A stretch of 64,000 nt of DNA, from the NCBI RefSeq assembly GCF_004000945.1, contig NZ_BIMF01000014.1, positions 62,001-126,000 on the forward strand, written 5' to 3'. Source of the stretch: Paenibacillus lautus NBRC 15380 (GTDB lineage Bacteria > Bacillota > Bacilli > Paenibacillales > Paenibacillaceae). A model generated the notes under the pieces. The model was given only the letters and a program-made list of their open reading frames with translations. It was not told the DNA's origin and did not search any database. The translations under genes were made by a program, and so were the position numbers. The first letter of the stretch is position 1. The number at the start of each line of letters is the position of its first letter. Of this stretch, positions 60,307-64,000 are shown in pieces.

Positions 60307-61479
60307 TTAAATCGACGGTTGCTTGATACGCCGCCAGAACCAAAGAAATGGCCGAAGCGGAAAATACAGGAAATGCAGTGATTTTGGTAATGGCAGCACT
60401 GAAGCGTCCCGCGAATTGGGCAGAAACTTATTCAATATATACAGGGTTTTCTGTTTACCCGTCATTAATGAGAAAAGGTAACGGTTGTAGCGCCATGCCA
60501 CGCTTTTCTCCGGCACCGGGTTCAATTTCACGATTCTTTTAATAAAGTAGAGTGCGCTTTCTGCAAGACGATGGGCCTTTGAGTTCATAGTCAGCACAGT
60601 CAAATCGTGCGGAATGTCAACTGAGAACAATCGCGACAAGAGAACGAAAGCCTGCCCTACATATTGCTGTCCCCCATATCGCTCAAAGTGAGCTCTCATA
60701 TCGCTGCTGTTTATGATCGGGAGCAGCCTTTCAATATCCATCAGCCAACGCAGCCGGAACCAACCATGCCTGGCACCATGGTCGGCCAGATAGCTTAGCA
60801 AATCCTCATTGCCCAGATAATGATAAATCTGATGCGACAGCATTACATCATTCCTGCGCTCCCACAATAAATCGAAGGAAAATGACTTGTCATAATGAGG
60901 ATTTAATCGCCAGTGAACTTCGATCTGTGCCGAATGGTTTTTATGCTCATAGGACAAGTGATGGCTTGTTTTTTTCCAATTTTCCAAGATACGTTCATCC
61001 TGCAATTCGTACCCAAGCTGTACCAATACCCGCTCAGCCTTCTCCACGTCATCCGCATCCACCAAGATATCCAAATCCTTCGAAGTCCTGTGTGCCAGAT
61101 CCCCGTAGAGCTGCGTAGCTAGAATAGGGCCCTTAAGCAGAAGCGTACGCACCCCATTATCCTTGAGCGCCTCACAAAGCTGACTCATTTCTCTGCTTAA
61201 ATGCAGCATTTTCATCACGTTGTTATGATAATGCTGCTGAAGGGATGTCATAACCTCAGACGGAATTAGTGATGCATTCACTCCTTTAAATCGCAGATAT
61301 ACAAGCGGATAAACTCGGTGGTGCAGCGCGAGTTTCATGAACATTTTCCAGTCGATATCCGATGCATATTGCTTAACGAGTATTTCATCATAGGCGTTAT
61401 TGCGCAGAAGATAGAGTAAAAAAGACAGTTCTTTTGATATATCGCTCAGGTCCAGCTTAACGCCATCTTCATTAATCAA
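60307..61479 (-). CDS. Nucleotidyltransferase family protein (NTP_transf_5)
   Basis: This 390-residue protein has an N-terminal nucleotidyltransferase-like domain with LLLKGPILATQLYGD and the acidic pair in SKDLDILVD (about residues 120-150); helical remainder ends in PFLWFWRRIKQPSI. Family members often accompany lasso peptide maturation genes in Firmicutes, where they may modify the peptide, and also occur in polysaccharide loci. The TTG start at 61479 is preferred, 8 bases after AGGAGG; the GTG three codons before abuts that site. It precedes the B1 gene by 108 bases. Confidence 0.82.
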   Translation of the reverse strand: MINEDGVKLDLSDISKELSFLLYLLRNNAYDEILVKQYASDIDWKMFMKLALHHRVYPLVYLRFKGVNASLIPSEVMTSLQQHYHNNVMKMLHLSREMSQLCEALKDNGVRTLLLKGPILATQLYGDLAHRTSKDLDILVDADDVEKAERVLVQLGYELQDERILENWKKTSHHLSYEHKNHSAQIEVHWRLNPHYDKSFSFDLLWERRNDVMLSHQIYHYLGNEDLLSYLADHGARHGWFRLRWLMDIERLLPIINSSDMRAHFERYGGQQYVGQAFVLLSRLFSVDIPHDLTVLTMNSKAHRLAESALYFIKRIVKLNPVPEKSVAWRYNRYLFSLMTGKQKTLYILNKFLPNSRDASVLPLPKSLHFLYFPLRPFLWFWRRIKQPSI

Positions 61480-61531
61480 GGTATCCACCTCCTATCTATG
61501 CAAATTAGTAGGCAGTAGGATCCACATCCAA

Positions 61532-63495
<1,964 letters not shown>

Positions 63496-63552
63496 TTATA
63501 AATAATTTATAATACTATTGGTGGAATGCATGTTTCTCCGACAATCACTGAT

Positions 63553-64000
63553 CTACAAGGCAAGGGATGGTGCCTTCTCCTTAATTCCTCCCCGCATATT
63601 GGGCCTGCCAACCGAATAATAAACAAGCTGGGTATTGGCCAACTGCTCTTCCGTGTATATATTTCTTCCATCGATCAGATAAGGTGATTTCAACCATTGG
63701 GCAATGTCGGTTAACGAGATACGCTCAAATTCCTTCCATTCGGTCAGAAGGCATAGTGCGTCTGCCTGCCAAGCCGCTTCCTTTGCATCCTTACAGTAAA
63801 CAATCTGTTTAAAATCTGAATGCTTTCTGAAATTGTCGGATGCAATCGGATCATAAGCTCTAATTCTAGCCCCCCGCTCCTGCAAGGCAGCAATAATTTC
63901 GAACGCGGGAGAGTCGCGAACATCATCCGTCTCCGGCTTGAACGCTAACCCCCAAATGCCGATTGTCGCCCCGGATAAATTACCCAGTAAAGTCTCGAGC
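63553..64000 (-). CDS. UDP-glucose 6-dehydrogenase, C-terminal part (cut by window edge)
   Basis: About 149 codons are present, open to the window edge. The segment IWGLAFKPETDDVRDSPAF is the conserved UDP-binding C-terminal motif of UDP-glucose dehydrogenase (marker GLAFKPETDDVRDSP). Later parts include ALCLLTEWKEF and LIDGRNIY. It makes UDP-glucuronate for surface polymers. The Rossmann domain and active-site Cys lie outside the window. A 72-base gap separates it from gmd, so one operon is likely. The frame continues upstream from the internal TTG/ATG codons. Confidence 0.88.
   Translation of the reverse strand, partial: LETLLGNLSGATIGIWGLAFKPETDDVRDSPAFEIIAALQERGARIRAYDPIASDNFRKHSDFKQIVYCKDAKEAAWQADALCLLTEWKEFERISLTDIAQWLKSPYLIDGRNIYTEEQLANTQLVYYSVGRPNMRGGIKEKAPSLAL

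Noticed and set aside
61490-61531. Search for a lasso precursor between the nucleotidyltransferase and rmd
   Set aside because: Too short and no open frame with leader features; the gap 60199-60306 was likewise empty.

Overview
The window reads as a low-to-moderate GC Gram-positive spore-former chromosome, most likely Paenibacillus or a close relative. Supporting signs: strong AGGAGG-type ribosome binding sites with frequent TTG/GTG starts, SLH-anchored giant exoenzymes, lipoprotein-dependent sugar and nucleoside ABC importers, Bacillus-type genes (pspA-ydjGHI, ydjO, nupNOPQ), CtsR and CcpA-type operators, and several glycoside hydrolases. No species is claimed. No rRNA, tRNA, CRISPR array, transposase or prophage was found.

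Layout. 1-2.7 kb: an APH-fold kinase-like protein, an AbrB-type antitoxin with a Doc/Fic toxin, and a TetR regulator. 2.7-6.4 kb: a reverse-strand operon of a coiled-coil membrane protein, an extracytoplasmic substrate-binding/VWA protein and a TelA-family protein. 7-12 kb: a cell-wall anchored pullulanase behind a promoter with a LacI-type operator and a cre site. 12.4-29.4 kb: a LacI-type regulator followed by a seven-gene polysaccharide/rhamnoside operon (solute-binding lipoprotein, MalF-like permease fused to an N-terminal beta-propeller, MalG-like permease, two GH78-like proteins, a secreted DUF5722 protein, a GH78 rhamnosidase). 29.8-34.2 kb: a GH20-type hexosaminidase, a sulfatase and an AraC regulator. 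34.3-35.8 kb: an ECF sigma factor with its membrane anti-sigma partner. 36.3-47.9 kb: a nucleoside importer nupNOPQ followed by a 2089-residue surface protein that joins a DNA-degrading nuclease to a 5'-nucleotidase. 48.2-51.5 kb: a tiny membrane protein and a deletion scar joining the start of a membrane-bound sensor/regulator to the end of a DUF4855 protein. 52-57.3 kb: a stress cluster (pspA-ydjGHI, Hsp20, a small HTH protein, YdjO, cold shock protein). 57.6-61.5 kb: lasso-peptide-type maturation and export genes (ABC transporter, B2 protease, B1/PqqD-like protein, nucleotidyltransferase) without a visible precursor or cyclase. 61.5-64 kb: GDP-D-rhamnose synthesis (rmd, gmd) and the end of a UDP-glucose 6-dehydrogenase running off the edge.

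How the parts fit. Most of the window deals with outside polymers. Pullulanase is displayed on the surface for alpha-glucans. The rhamnosidase operon imports oligosaccharides and debranches them in the cytosol under LacI-type and catabolite control. The surface nuclease/nucleotidase would turn extracellular DNA and nucleotides into nucleosides next to the importer that would take them up. The last 20 kb deals with envelope and temperature stress and with an export/surface-sugar locus that continues beyond the window.

Most worth a second look: the beta-propeller/permease fusion, the lasso-type maturation set without precursor or cyclase, the nuclease-nucleotidase-SLH fusion coupled to nupNOPQ, the attenuator-like hairpin in the cold-shock leader, the paired CtsR boxes around the hsp20 promoter, and the deletion junction near 50785.
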